From Nostoc sp. JL34 (GTDB lineage Bacteria > Cyanobacteriota > Cyanobacteriia > Cyanobacteriales > Nostocaceae), in contig NZ_JABXKQ010000076.1 in the NCBI RefSeq assembly GCF_017114945.1, positions 54,166-118,165 on the forward strand: a DNA stretch of 64,000 nt. Direction: 5' to 3'. Positions within the stretch are counted from its first letter, which is position 1. Each line of letters opens with the position of its first letter. Shown piece by piece: positions 1-9,068 of the stretch. The position numbers were made by a program, and so were the translations under genes. Under the pieces are notes generated by a model, which did not search any database, was not told the origin of the DNA, and was given only the letters and a program-made list of their open reading frames with translations.

Positions 1-319
1 CATTATATAGGTTTTGCGCCATCGGAGCCAGCAAAAAACCGTTGGTGGTCATTGAGAGGTCTTGAGTTTGGGGGAGAGTTGCGATCGCGCTTACCACATC
101 CACTACACGTGGACGCAATAAGGGTTCACCTCCAGTCAAACGAAACCGATTAAAGCCTAATGGAATAAATACCTCTTGAATTAAGGTGAGCAGCTCCTCA
201 TCAGTCAACTGCTGTTGCTTAAGAATATAGTCCAGTTCTACTCCCTCCGGCATACAGTATTGACAACGGAAATTGCAGCGATCAATTAAGCTAATGCGGA
301 GGTAGTCTACCTGGTTCAT
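1..319 (-). CDS. moaA: GTP 3',8-cyclase MoaA, N-terminal part (runs off the window)
   Basis: This radical SAM enzyme carries out the first step of molybdenum cofactor synthesis, converting GTP to the cyclic pterin precursor. About 106 N-terminal residues are visible. They begin [20 protein letters not shown] and contain the CxxxCxxC cluster motif (CNFRCQYC, about residues 15-22) that binds the SAM 4Fe-4S cluster, then [12 protein letters not shown], the conserved GGEP motif. The ATG at 317-319 fits the usual MoaA N-terminus. The C-terminal cluster and the terminal GG lie outside the window. The gene is divergent from the hypothetical gene starting at 482. Family assignment is secure; only completeness is unknown. 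Confidence 0.95.
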   Translation of the reverse strand, partial: MNQVDYLRISLIDRCNFRCQYCMPEGVELDYILKQQQLTDEELLTLIQEVFIPLGFNRFRLTGGEPLLRPRVVDVVSAIATLPQTQDLSMTTNGFLLAPMAQNLYN

Positions 320-481
320 CGTTTTATTTTTATTGTCTCCGATCAATTAAAAACCTCACTGAGGTGGTTTACCCCTTCTTACTATATTTGTTGTAATTCA
401 AAATACCGCACTCCCCCTTAAGTGATAGTCTACAGATTGTGGCATAATAAGCCGATCGCATCCACTAGTTAGTCATCAATC

Positions 482-1513
482 GTGCAAGACACCGACTCCA
501 TCAACGACCTTGCTGCTGCGTTACTACAGCCAGCAGATATCAGCTTTGAACTGCCCGATCCAGAAGATGAACAGATTCTAGAGTCAGATTTTCAACAGCA
601 GCTCGAAATTGCTTGGCAGGTATGCGATCGCTTTGATTTGCAAACTGAAATCTGGCGGGGGCGAATTTTACGAGCTATCCGCGACAGAGAGAAAGTGGGT
701 GGTGACGGACGCGGTACTGGCTTTCTCCGATGGCTAAAAGAGCGGGAAATCAGCAAAAGTCAAGCTTATGCCTGGATTCAACTGGCGAATAGTGCCGATA
801 CTCTCATCGAAGACGGTAAACTTGACCCCGGATCTGTGAACAACTTCAGTAAACGGGCTTTTGTGGAAACCTCCAAAGCATCCCCAGAAGTGCAGCAGAT
901 GGTGAGTGAAGCCGCCCAAAAAGGCGATCGCATCACTAGGCGGGAAGTGCGTCAACTCAGCGATGAATGGACAGCTATGTCCTCAGATTTATTACCCGAA
1001 GCAGTTAAAGAAAAAGCAGCAGATAACACCCTCCCCCCACGCTACATTGCCCCACTGGTGAAGGAAATGGAAAAACTGCCAGAATCGCACCAAAAGTTTA
1101 TCCAGAAAGAAATAGCTGCCAATCCTGATGTGGATACCTTGAAACAAGTAACTACTGAAGCGCGTAACTTAGCCAAATATCTCAAAGGGGCGGCTCAAGT
1201 TCAGGCGCTGACAAAGGAAGATGTTGATATTGAAACAGCCTTAGAAGAAGCGCAAAGAGTCGGCTGTTTGAGCATTGCTGCTGATTTGGTAAATCAAGCA
1301 TCGCAGATTGAACAAACGATCGCTAAATTGTATATGACTTGGAAACGGATCGGCAATTTGGCAGATCGATTATATGTAGATACTGGCGCAAGTACACCCA
1401 ACTTGCGATCGCTCCTCACTTGCTTGGAACCTCTAGGTGGTGAAATCATGGAATTGCAACTTAGTGGTGCGACTGAACACACTATTCGTTTGCAAATTCA
1501 GGAGACGAGTTAG
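482..1513 (+). CDS. conserved hypothetical protein with a ParB-like helix-turn-helix segment
   Basis: A 343-residue, largely helical, acidic protein with no signal peptide or membrane segment. I do not recognise its family. Residues about 95-125 (ISKSQAYAWIQLANSAD, then a stretch ending EDGKLDPGSV) resemble the helix-turn-helix of ParB/Noc-type proteins, where a KS-x-Y recognition helix is followed by a 'GKLS-GHA'-like turn. A DNA-binding role is therefore possible but weakly supported. The start is GTG at 482; no strong ribosome binding site is visible and the next in-frame ATG is far downstream. The gene is divergent from moaA and stands alone. Confidence 0.75.
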   Translation: MQDTDSINDLAAALLQPADISFELPDPEDEQILESDFQQQLEIAWQVCDRFDLQTEIWRGRILRAIRDREKVGGDGRGTGFLRWLKEREISKSQAYAWIQLANSADTLIEDGKLDPGSVNNFSKRAFVETSKASPEVQQMVSEAAQKGDRITRREVRQLSDEWTAMSSDLLPEAVKEKAADNTLPPRYIAPLVKEMEKLPESHQKFIQKEIAANPDVDTLKQVTTEARNLAKYLKGAAQVQALTKEDVDIETALEEAQRVGCLSIAADLVNQASQIEQTIAKLYMTWKRIGNLADRLYVDTGASTPNLRSLLTCLEPLGGEIMELQLSGATEHTIRLQIQETS

Positions 1514-1736
1514 GGAATAGGCATCGCGCATGGCCGCGAAGTTATGAGAATTAAACATTGATCCAGAAACAGTTTAACTTATAGTCTAAAGGGCGGTTAG
1601 AAACCTCGTCTACACGAGACTTTACCCACCTTCGTAGGTTTCAAGCCCTCAATTTTTCCTTAGTCCGCGGAGGCGGACGAGAGTTTGTGTAGCCGCGAAT
1701 TCCATTCGCCTTGGCTCTAAGTTGACTGTTCATCTT
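1514..1736. repeat. intergenic region with Nostoc-type dispersed repeat fragments
   Basis: No gene is visible between two convergent genes. Segments such as GTAGCCGCGAATTCCATTCG and GGCATCGCGCATGGCCGCGA look like the short interspersed repeats common between Nostoc genes. A GAAACCT...AGGTTTC inverted repeat lies around 1600-1650 and may form a hairpin. Confidence 0.4.
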
Positions 1737-4088
1737 CTAATTAGCAGCGCAAGATGTAGCGGTGAGCGAGGAGTTATGGGGCGATGCAGTGGGTACTTGA
1801 GCAACCAGAACCACGTTACCATTGGCATCTATAACCCACCCTTGGGCTTCTACAATTTGAGTAGGTTCATTGACAAAATTAGCTTTCTGTGATTTTTCTT
1901 CTGTGTTTCGCTGCGCCTGAACAACCGCTTTTTTCTGAATACCGCTAGCACGTTTCTGACTCTCTGGAGAGAGTGTGATCCAATCTGCCAGCACTGCATC
2001 CTCAGCTATCAATGGCTGCGTGGGATCGGCTACTAATCCTCCACGCCCAGTAGTAATAAATGAACTTCTTGCTATTTTTCCACCAGAATCACAACCAGCA
2101 GCAATTTGCTGCGAAGCATCAACCAGATTTACAGGCAATTCCACTAATCCCTTACTGGGGTCAGCATCTGGGGAGTTGATTTGTACAGTGCCACTTAATG
2201 AAGGGTTTTGTTGAGAAAATGCGGTGATGTCACTTGTTCGCAGGTTATTCGGGTTTATTTCCTTTGGATCAAGCATTTCTACATTTGTACGGGTGCGAGG
2301 CACAAAACCAAAGATGCTCTTAGCGGTGATTGTGATTTTACCACCTGAGCCAGAAACTGCGTTGGCGGTGATATCGCTATTTCCGAAGGGAGCGGCGACA
2401 AGGAAGCCATTAGGTGCTTTGATGGTGATATTACCGCCATCTCCATCACCCCCCGCATTAGTGGATATTTGGCTGTTGCGGCGCATTAGTAATAAGTCCC
2501 GCACCTGTAGCGCAATATTCCCACCCTGTCCTGACTCACTATCAGATGTGATTTGTCCTTGGTTGTCCAGCAGGATGGAGCGAGCAGTTATATTTAGTGC
2601 ACCTGGTGTTTCTGTAATATTTATGTTTTCTGGGAGAATCGCATTTGGTGGAATCGCAACATCCACAGCTATTGCAGCATTGTTTTGGATAAACAATTGG
2701 CCCGTGGTTATGTTTATATTTCCAGTATTTCCGTACTTTATAGCCGAAGTAAACAAGCCACTGGGATGGGAATCATCTGTTGCCGAAGTTCCAATTAGCT
2801 CTATGGACTCGGAGGCGTTCACAGTCAAATTCCCTCCTTTTCCTTCAGCTATTATCAATTGTGAGTCTCCCACTATTGCCGTAGACCCTGCTGATATCTC
2901 TGCTCCTTGGACACGCAACTTTCCAGTTTTGATCGTAAGATTACCCGCATTTCCATCACTGAAAGTTGTAGTAAACAGTGTAGTAGTACTATCTGGTAAG
3001 TTATTACCAATCAACTGTACAGACTTAGAGGCATTCACAATCAAGTTTCCTCCCGAACCCTTATTTAAAGTAGAAGTGCCCACTTGTGCGCCATTCTGAA
3101 CAATTAATTTTTCAGTCGTAATCGTTATATCTCCGCCATTTTTGTCACTCGTAGTTAAACTGATCAAGCGCACAAAATCACCACTTAGTTCGACTGTCTT
3201 GCCCTGTACCTGGATATTCCCGGCATCATCGCCACTAGCATCTACAATAGATGAAATATTAGAACCATCAACAGTTTGCCTCTGAATTAGTCGAATGTTT
3301 TGGAAATTTTGGACACCTTCATATCCCAAACTCCAGCCTTGGCTCGTTGGTTTCAGACTGACTAAACTATTACTAGCAACACTTCCTAGCTCTATTCGCC
3401 CCGATGCTGCTGTTAAATTTCCATTCTCCACCGTGATATCACCACCCACTAATGCCAAGGTTTTACCTGGCTTAACCTGTAGACCAACTGGTTGACCAAA
3501 AAGATTAGTTATACCATCTGGATTCTTTGCTTGGGATTGATTATGGATGGGAGCCGCAGTCGCTCCGAATTGTAAACCAATAGGTACACTTACTGTCAGC
3601 AAAGGTGTGGTTTGGGGATTTGTGGCACTAAATTTAGTACCATCGGCAAAGTTCAAACTACTCGCGGTACTTGCAACAAATGAACCGCCGATCTGTAAAG
3701 AAGCATTGGAGCCAAAAATGATCCCGTTAGGGTTAATTATAAACAGATTGGCTTTATGTTGAGCTTTAATGATGCCTTCAATATTAGAAACAGACTTCCC
3801 TGTTACCCGGCTAATAATGTTCTCAACACCTTCAGTATTTCTAAACTCAGCAGTAGTTCCAGGAAGTACAGAAAACTCTTTAAAACTGTGAAACAAATTG
3901 CTTCCTACTAAAGTTCCATTTTCAATAGTTGTTATATTGTCCTGTGTTTTAACAAGAGAATTAGTAGATAGAGTACCATCCGGAATTATTGGTATTTGTG
4001 CAATAGCACAATTTGGTAATTGTGCTATTGCACTACCTAATAAAAATCCTAGCCCTTGGAACCATCTCAAAAGACTACTTGTATTCAC
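1737..4088 (-). CDS. filamentous haemagglutinin N-terminal (TPS) domain exoprotein
   Basis: A 783-residue secreted protein of the TpsA type, predicted to leave the cell through an Omp85-like TpsB partner that is not in this window. A signal peptide is followed by the TPS secretion domain (about residues 30-150), marked by FIINPNGIIFG and GSFVAST. The remainder is beta-helix-like, with many repeats of the type 'GNLTVNASESIEL' and 'GNITI' (about 270-620). The C-terminal region around AGCDSGGKIARSSFITTGRG followed by GLVADPTQPL is typical of large cyanobacterial TPS exoproteins. Likely role is adhesion or surface attachment. The coding sequence just after the start carries a perfect 16-bp inverted repeat (3998-4033). 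A hairpin at 4131-4166 separates it from the upstream peptide gene. Confidence 0.88.
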   Translation of the reverse strand: MNTSSLLRWFQGLGFLLGSAIAQLPNCAIAQIPIIPDGTLSTNSLVKTQDNITTIENGTLVGSNLFHSFKEFSVLPGTTAEFRNTEGVENIISRVTGKSVSNIEGIIKAQHKANLFIINPNGIIFGSNASLQIGGSFVASTASSLNFADGTKFSATNPQTTPLLTVSVPIGLQFGATAAPIHNQSQAKNPDGITNLFGQPVGLQVKPGKTLALVGGDITVENGNLTAASGRIELGSVASNSLVSLKPTSQGWSLGYEGVQNFQNIRLIQRQTVDGSNISSIVDASGDDAGNIQVQGKTVELSGDFVRLISLTTSDKNGGDITITTEKLIVQNGAQVGTSTLNKGSGGNLIVNASKSVQLIGNNLPDSTTTLFTTTFSDGNAGNLTIKTGKLRVQGAEISAGSTAIVGDSQLIIAEGKGGNLTVNASESIELIGTSATDDSHPSGLFTSAIKYGNTGNINITTGQLFIQNNAAIAVDVAIPPNAILPENINITETPGALNITARSILLDNQGQITSDSESGQGGNIALQVRDLLLMRRNSQISTNAGGDGDGGNITIKAPNGFLVAAPFGNSDITANAVSGSGGKITITAKSIFGFVPRTRTNVEMLDPKEINPNNLRTSDITAFSQQNPSLSGTVQINSPDADPSKGLVELPVNLVDASQQIAAGCDSGGKIARSSFITTGRGGLVADPTQPLIAEDAVLADWITLSPESQKRASGIQKKAVVQAQRNTEEKSQKANFVNEPTQIVEAQGWVIDANGNVVLVAQVPTASPHNSSLTATSCAAN
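3998..4033. repeat. perfect 16-bp inverted repeat inside the TPS gene signal-peptide codons
   Basis: GTGCAATAGCACAATT (3998-4013) and AATTGTGCTATTGCAC (4018-4033) are exact reverse complements separated by TGGT. They lie in about codons 19-30 of the TPS exoprotein and encode the duplicated-looking stretch AIAQLPNCAIAQIP. In the mRNA this gives a very stable hairpin close to the start codon. Confidence 0.85.
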
Positions 4089-4130
4089 TACATAAGTCCT
4101 AGTTTACATTTTTACCAGTGTTTAATTTAA

Positions 4131-4166
4131 AGCATATTTGTCAACTTCAAAGTTGACAAATATGCT
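4131..4166 (-). terminator. 17-bp hairpin, probable terminator of the cysteine-rich peptide gene
   Basis: AGCATATTTGTCAACTT (4131-4147) and AAGTTGACAAATATGCT (4150-4166) pair perfectly around a 2-nt centre. On the minus strand the stem is followed by a T-rich tail. It lies between the peptide gene (stop at 4201) and the TPS gene (start at 4088), so it probably ends the short transcript. Confidence 0.6.
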
Positions 4167-4200
4167 TATTGAGAATTAAGACAAAATTTTATGAAATTAC

Positions 4201-4497
4201 TTAACATGAGGATGAGCAAGGACAAACACCTCTACACGGACACCAGCAACCCGATAGTAAGGTACGTTTACTTGGTGGTGCTATGAGTGAACGTTCCGTA
4301 CCACTAATTGTAATTTGAGTTAAGTCTAAATTGCATTCCAATTGCAAATTTTTTTCTTCTGATATACCATACTTTTCAAGTATCTTGTCAAAGTTAGCAT
4401 TCTTCAAAATCTCACACATTTCTTGCTGAATCTCTGCTTCTAACTTCTCTAATGTTTGAGCATCTATGATTGTTGATTGTCCTATTTTAGAATCCAT
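4201..4497 (-). CDS. cysteine-rich small peptide, putative RiPP (bacteriocin-like) precursor
   Basis: A 98-residue peptide. Residues 1-80 form a leader-like, Glu/Lys-rich part with a helical segment (CEILKNANFDKILEKYGI) followed by a more hydrophobic strand-like segment. The last 16 residues, GCWCPCRGVCPCSSSC, hold six Cys in an alternating pattern plus three Ser. A leader followed by a short Cys/Ser-rich tail is the usual layout of precursors of ribosomally made, modified peptides. The leader is not of the Nif11 type and only vaguely like nitrile-hydratase-type leaders. No modification enzyme is adjacent; the LanM at 57 kb is over 50 kb away. The tail could instead bind metal. The coding assignment is good; the function is inferred. 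Confidence 0.7.
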   Translation of the reverse strand: MDSKIGQSTIIDAQTLEKLEAEIQQEMCEILKNANFDKILEKYGISEEKNLQLECNLDLTQITISGTERSLIAPPSKRTLLSGCWCPCRGVCPCSSSC

Positions 4498-5107
4498 AAA
4501 TTTTGCTCTCTTTGCAGACTGTGTAGATGTGTGAACTTATTTTGTGATGTACTAAACTAACGTGACTTCGATTAGTACATTTTGGCGACGAAGGAATTAA
4601 GGATAAAGAGTCTAGAGTGGCACGAAAGCATTCGGTTTCTAAAGCTCTTGCGAACTCCCATAATTATCAATTCAGCTTGGCTAGTTATAATTACGCATTA
4701 CGTAACAAAACTTCATATATTTCTGTTGGATTTCCATAAAGCATTCATGAATCTGGCTACTTACCGTTGATCGCTCAAGAGTATTGAGTAATTGATACCT
4801 CCTCAACTCTCACACTCTGCTTACATTTGGATAAGTCCAGAGGCTAAAGCCTTACCATTAGGCGTTTCATCTTTCTCATCCTGTCAGAAAATCAAATATG
4901 TTCTTTGTTGTGAGTGTTGAGGATGATCGAATCCGTGATACCTTTGGTGGGCTACGCCAATGTACGAACACTCAAATTAATTACAAGGGGCGATCGCTTG
5001 CAATTAATTTTGCCTGATTACTTATCAAGGTTATTGCAAAGAAGCGATGTCTACGACGGGCTACGCCAACGCACCACACTTAAGTTCAGTACAAGGAGCG
5101 ATCGCAC
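4498..5107. other. intergenic region without a recognisable gene
   Basis: It holds the upstream region of the peptide gene and one or two copies of a dispersed Nostoc repeat (see 5044-5072). Short open frames here do not resemble known proteins, and one of them runs through the repeat copies, so none is called. Confidence 0.5.
5044..5072. repeat. dispersed short repeat, CTACGACGGGCTACGCC type
   Basis: The sequence GCGATGTCTACGACGGGCTA followed by CGCCAACGC recurs with variation at about 4942-4965, 23694-23723 and 54313-54341, and as a shorter inverted form at 54689-54707. All copies are intergenic, as expected for a mobile or spreading small repeat family of Nostoc genomes. Confidence 0.6.
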
Positions 5108-6871
5108 TTACCCGCCTAAAGTCCGTGTATAGATTACCTGACCTTGGGAATCATAGAGGAAAAGGGACACATTAGCATTGTCACTAATTACAGCTAAAGC
5201 TTCCCGTAAGATTTGCAAGTGATTGGTAACATCAACAGCAGTATCCGAGTTCTCAGAATAAGGATTAGCCAAGTTATTTTGCCTGATTTGGTCATACTCA
5301 GCCGTTAGCCGGACAATAATTCCTGCATTGTCCACACTAAAAGTGCAAATCCGAATTCCATTAATGCAGGTTTTATCCAAGTCAGTGCGGGTTTGTTGCA
5401 AACTACTAACAACTTGTACTTTTTCTTGTGCTTGTTTGAGGGCTGCTGAATAGGGTTCGATAAGAGACTGAGCCTGAGTGTAGTACAAGCTATCTTCAGA
5501 AATCTGTTTAGCAGTTTGCAAAGCCTGATCCCAGTATGTCGCCGCAGCTTGCCATTGGTTTTGTTGCTGATATACTTTGGCTTGCTTGGCAGTGCTAAGG
5601 GCTTGTTGGTAGCTTTTAACAGCAAATCGTTCTTTAGTAGCGCGATCGCGTACTACTGATAACTTAGGTTTATAATCTATCAACAGCTTTTGGGCTTCTT
5701 GGTATCCAGCGCTAGTTCGGGGAATGGTATTCAAGGTATTAACTACCACCAGCCAAGTAGACTGCACCTTTTGCCAGTCATTCAAGGATTTAGCAGTAGC
5801 TTGCCGCTTCTGGGCTGCAACAGCTACAGCTTTTGCCGCTGTTAGTTTTTTCAGCCAATTTTCCTCAGTAAATATCTGTTGATTTACGGCGTGCAAATGG
5901 ACACGATAATTAAGTAATTTCCCCTGCACCAGTCCATAGAGTTCACTACTGGAACTTATAGCTTCTAGTGGCGCTATAGCCTGTCGCCATAAGTGTTGCC
6001 TAGCTTGTAATTCCTCTAGGCTATATGCAGGAGTTTGAACTTTTTGTGTCGCCAAAGATGCTGTCTGCAAAGCCATGACCACCTGGCTGATTTTTTCTGA
6101 CCGTCCAGACAAACTTGCTTTTAGTTCTTTTGATACCTGGTAACGGGGCGACCAACTAGGAATTATATTCAGGGCTGTACTGGCTGCCGCAAGTTGCTGT
6201 TGTATAGCTAATAATTCTTTTTCAGATTTGGCGTGGCGCATCAGTTGCGGGGATTTTGTTTTTACTTCCTCAGCGTTTTGTATTTCTTTACACTCAGACA
6301 TCACACAAGGGCGAGTCAAGAAGTAAGCACCACCGCCTAAAACTACAATTCCCAGCAACGCTGCACCTAGTAGGATCGGTTTGACTTGGAATCCTGGCTT
6401 TAAAGCCGACAAATTCGGCACATCTGCAAACGGGTCAAACAGTTCCTCTTCCTCAGCCTCATCAATTGATGGAGAATATGTCAGAGCTGATGAGGAGGAT
6501 GAGTAGGATATTGCTTCCCCTGCTTCTTCTACTCCCCATCCCCCCATCCCCCCATCCCCCCATCTCTCCGTCTGCTTCAACGCCAAAAAACATTTGGCAT
6601 AAGGGAGTTGTTCACCAAAAACTCTGAGGAAACATTGCACCCGCTGCTTTTTGTGGGGTGCTAGAGACTGAAGTACTTCCTCGATGACTGCAAAAATTAG
6701 TTGAGCATCAACTATTACATCTGATGCATGTTGCGTTAAAATCATTAGCCCGTCTTTATTGACGGCGCATTTAACCTCGAAGACTTCAGCAGTTGAGACT
6801 TCTACAAGTAATTGTTCCTGCAAAGTTTTGGCTAAAAGCTGTAAATCTTCCTGCTGGACTGCTACTTTCAT
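5108..6871 (-). CDS. membrane-anchored coiled-coil hypothetical protein
   Basis: About 587 residues. The start at 6871 (MKVAVQQEDLQLLAKTL) is chosen over an upstream in-frame start at 6958, which would add 29 residues of different composition. Residues about 1-105 form a small alpha/beta N-terminal domain. A low-complexity acidic linker follows, including a Gly/Trp-rich segment coded by a CCCCCAT microsatellite. Then comes one membrane helix (ILLGAALLGIVVLGGGAYFL), and after it about 330 residues rich in Ala/Gln/Lys with heptad-like spacing, probably coiled coil outside the membrane. The last ~90 residues are mixed alpha/beta and include FLYDSQGQVIYTRTLGG. Such proteins are common in filamentous cyanobacteria; I know no function. 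Confidence 0.75.
   Translation of the reverse strand: MKVAVQQEDLQLLAKTLQEQLLVEVSTAEVFEVKCAVNKDGLMILTQHASDVIVDAQLIFAVIEEVLQSLAPHKKQRVQCFLRVFGEQLPYAKCFLALKQTERWGDGGMGGWGVEEAGEAISYSSSSSALTYSPSIDEAEEEELFDPFADVPNLSALKPGFQVKPILLGAALLGIVVLGGGAYFLTRPCVMSECKEIQNAEEVKTKSPQLMRHAKSEKELLAIQQQLAAASTALNIIPSWSPRYQVSKELKASLSGRSEKISQVVMALQTASLATQKVQTPAYSLEELQARQHLWRQAIAPLEAISSSSELYGLVQGKLLNYRVHLHAVNQQIFTEENWLKKLTAAKAVAVAAQKRQATAKSLNDWQKVQSTWLVVVNTLNTIPRTSAGYQEAQKLLIDYKPKLSVVRDRATKERFAVKSYQQALSTAKQAKVYQQQNQWQAAATYWDQALQTAKQISEDSLYYTQAQSLIEPYSAALKQAQEKVQVVSSLQQTRTDLDKTCINGIRICTFSVDNAGIIVRLTAEYDQIRQNNLANPYSENSDTAVDVTNHLQILREALAVISDNANVSLFLYDSQGQVIYTRTLGG
6534..6563. repeat. CCCCCAT microsatellite within a coding region
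   Basis: Tandem copies of CCCCCAT/CCCCATC around 6534-6563 encode the Gly/Met/Trp-rich piece (GDGGMGGWGV) of the coiled-coil membrane protein. The same tract type usually lies between genes in Nostoc. Its unit of seven bases is not a multiple of three, so copy-number change would shift the frame. Confidence 0.7.
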
Positions 6872-7517
6872 AGAGCTTTCCCGCTGAACTTCTATATTGT
6901 TTTGATTATTTTTAAGGGGATGAAACGAACTTTCTCGGTTTTTTGAATGCAAATGCACAGTTTAAGCAACCACAGCCTGAAAATCTGAACGACCAACTTT
7001 CTAACACAAATTCTGACTTTTCACCAAAAATTCAAAAAGCAGTTATTGTTCGCGTCGCTACATTTTTATAGTGATAGATGCAAAATTAAATAATCTGTCT
7101 TCAGATATAAATTACAAATAAAAAATGGGAATAATAAAATTTTTGAGTGTTTTCACTGCATTATTTCGCGACAATAAAATTCACAGTCGCTACAGCTTGG
7201 CAAAATTCTAGTTGCACAGTTGTGGCCAAATTATCTCAAGGTTAAGGAAAAGATGCTATGTCAGAGGGTTTTGACAGAAATGCTAGTTATCTTCTATGCT
7301 GGGAAACTTACTGAAGAGATTAATTACGTGTTGTGGCTCTGGCACAAACAGGTTGGCTATCGAAATTAATATGCCTCATTTGCTGAATTCGATAAAATTG
7401 ATCCGTGAAAAATAAGTTTTTATAGCTGCCAAAAGCTTAATTCTGCAATAAAGGTGCTGCAAAATATTAAGACAGGACTAATCAAAAGCTTGGAAAGTCT
7501 CAATACAAGGTGTATCA
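6872..7517. other. AT-rich intergenic region between divergent genes
   Basis: About 650 bases between the divergently transcribed coiled-coil protein and the SucC-like gene. It probably holds both promoters. I see no open frame with protein-like content, no RNA gene and no strong hairpin. Confidence 0.5.
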
Positions 7518-8744
7518 ATGGATTTATTAGAGTACCAAGTTAAAGAATGGTTTGCGAAGATAGGCATTCCGGTATTGCCTTCCCAACGAATTGACCATCC
7601 TACAGATTTGAAACGTTTAAAAATTCGCTTTCCAATTGTACTAAAATCTCAAGTACATGGCGCGGAACGGGCAAAAGCAGGTGGAGTTAGGTTTGCCCAA
7701 ACGACTATTGATGCGATCGCAGCTGCTCAAAATATCTTTAGTTTACCAATATGGGGCGAGTTGCCAGAAGTTGTGTTAGCAGAATCCCAATACGACGCCA
7801 ACCAGGAATTTTATCTCGCGGTGGTTTTGGATACTGCTGTCTGCCGACCGGTACTTTTAGGTTGCAAAGAAGCAGACATCGATTGGGAATCCGCTGGAGA
7901 AAGAATGCACTATGTTGTCGTAGAACAGGAATTCTCACCATTTTATGCCCGACGATTGGCTTTGAAAATGGGTTTGCAGGGGACGCTGATGCAGTCGGTA
8001 AGCAGCGTTGTCCAGAAGATGTACCAGTTATTTGTGCAAAAAGACCTGGATTTAGTCGAAATCAATCCCTTGGCAGTCAGCGCTACTGGTCAAGTTATGG
8101 CTCTTAATGGTAAAGTCAGGGTCAACGAACGGGCGATCAAGCGTCATCCCGATCTTGCCGAGATGGCGGCAAAAATTATCAGCCGTCATACCAGTACTGA
8201 AATCAATGGTATTTTGGGCGACTGGGATGGTGTAGAAATGCACGGAAAAATCGGTATTTTAGGTAATGGTACTGGTTCGGTGATGGCAACTTTGGATTTA
8301 GTCGCTAATGCTGGTGGGAACCCAGGTGTTTGTTTGAATCTACGTCATGCTTTCCTCACAGATACTACACCAACGACCTTCTGCGATCGCCTAGAGATAG
8401 GTTTGAAAATGCTGGAGGCTGATAAAAGCATTCAAGTAATATTAATTAACTTTCTGGGTAGCATTCCTCAAACTGAGGAAGTGGCTGAAGTGATAGCCAG
8501 AGTTGTGCAGCCAGACAACAGCGAACTTCAATCACAGGTTGTACGTTCTAATGGTAGTAAAGTTCGGCGAGAACTGAATTTTCCATCCTTAGTTATCCGT
8601 CTTGCTGGTTCTGAATTTAATGCTGCTAGAAAATATTTAGCAACACTAACAACCCACAGTGATGCGCTCGTCGTCGTAGAAAATTTAGATGAGGCAGTGG
8701 CGGCAGCAGTTCGTCTTGCTAGGCCAACAACTAATAAGAAGTAG
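7518..8744 (+). CDS. succinyl-CoA synthetase beta-subunit-like protein (SucC family, divergent)
   Basis: A 408-residue protein with the SucC architecture: an ATP-grasp N-terminal half (MDLLEYQVKEWFAKIGIPVL; VLKSQVHGAERAKAGGV, equivalent to the VHAGGRGKAGGV loop of E. coli SucC; DLVEINPLAV metal-binding motif) and a CoA-ligase-like C-terminal half (about residues 245-405, starting GKIGILGNGTGSVMATLDLV). The glycine-rich DVGGGAT loop of classical SucC is replaced by NLRHAFLT. It is followed after 324 bases by the matching alpha-like subunit, so the pair probably acts as one complex. The changes in both partners make normal succinate-CoA ligation doubtful. The acyl-CoA synthetase fold is certain, the substrate unknown. 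Confidence 0.85.
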   Translation: MDLLEYQVKEWFAKIGIPVLPSQRIDHPTDLKRLKIRFPIVLKSQVHGAERAKAGGVRFAQTTIDAIAAAQNIFSLPIWGELPEVVLAESQYDANQEFYLAVVLDTAVCRPVLLGCKEADIDWESAGERMHYVVVEQEFSPFYARRLALKMGLQGTLMQSVSSVVQKMYQLFVQKDLDLVEINPLAVSATGQVMALNGKVRVNERAIKRHPDLAEMAAKIISRHTSTEINGILGDWDGVEMHGKIGILGNGTGSVMATLDLVANAGGNPGVCLNLRHAFLTDTTPTTFCDRLEIGLKMLEADKSIQVILINFLGSIPQTEEVAEVIARVVQPDNSELQSQVVRSNGSKVRRELNFPSLVIRLAGSEFNAARKYLATLTTHSDALVVVENLDEAVAAAVRLARPTTNKK

Positions 8745-9068
8745 TCAAACAATTTTAGATTTTAGATTCACCCCATACTTAAAGTTAGGGGCTTGTCATT
8801 TAATTTTAGATTTTGGATTTTAGATTTATTCCACGTAGCTGGCTGATCGCAAGGCGGGTATAAATTCGGTGCTAACTCTTGGAGACACCGTTTGGTTCAG
8901 ACCTTTTGAAATTTTGGATTTTAAATCTTCAATCCAAAATTTAAAATCTAAAATCGTGCTGTACTCGTTTTTGTAATTTCAGTAATAATTGAATACGACA
9001 CTGTAAACTTGTCGTTTTTATGCCCAGTAATCCAAGTCACTGGGTTGCCAAACTTACGGTAATTTTTT
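8745..9068. repeat. intergenic spacer with TTTTAGATTTTAGATT-type repeats
   Basis: The space between the SucC-like and SucD-like genes holds several copies of ATTTTAGATTTTGGATTTTA and an imperfect inverted repeat at about 8917-8955 that could fold into a long AU-rich hairpin. This may reduce or tune readthrough from the beta to the alpha gene. No coding frame is apparent. Confidence 0.5.

Noticed and set aside
2224..3099. Long plus-strand open frame opposite the TPS exoprotein
   Set aside because: It is antisense to a gene with clear family motifs, has low-complexity Pro/Ala/Ser content, and shows no domain; it is a by-product of the repetitive coding strand.
4914..5132. 72-codon frame upstream of the coiled-coil protein
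   Set aside because: Most of it is built from two copies of a dispersed repeat and HIP1 sites; it has no independent support.
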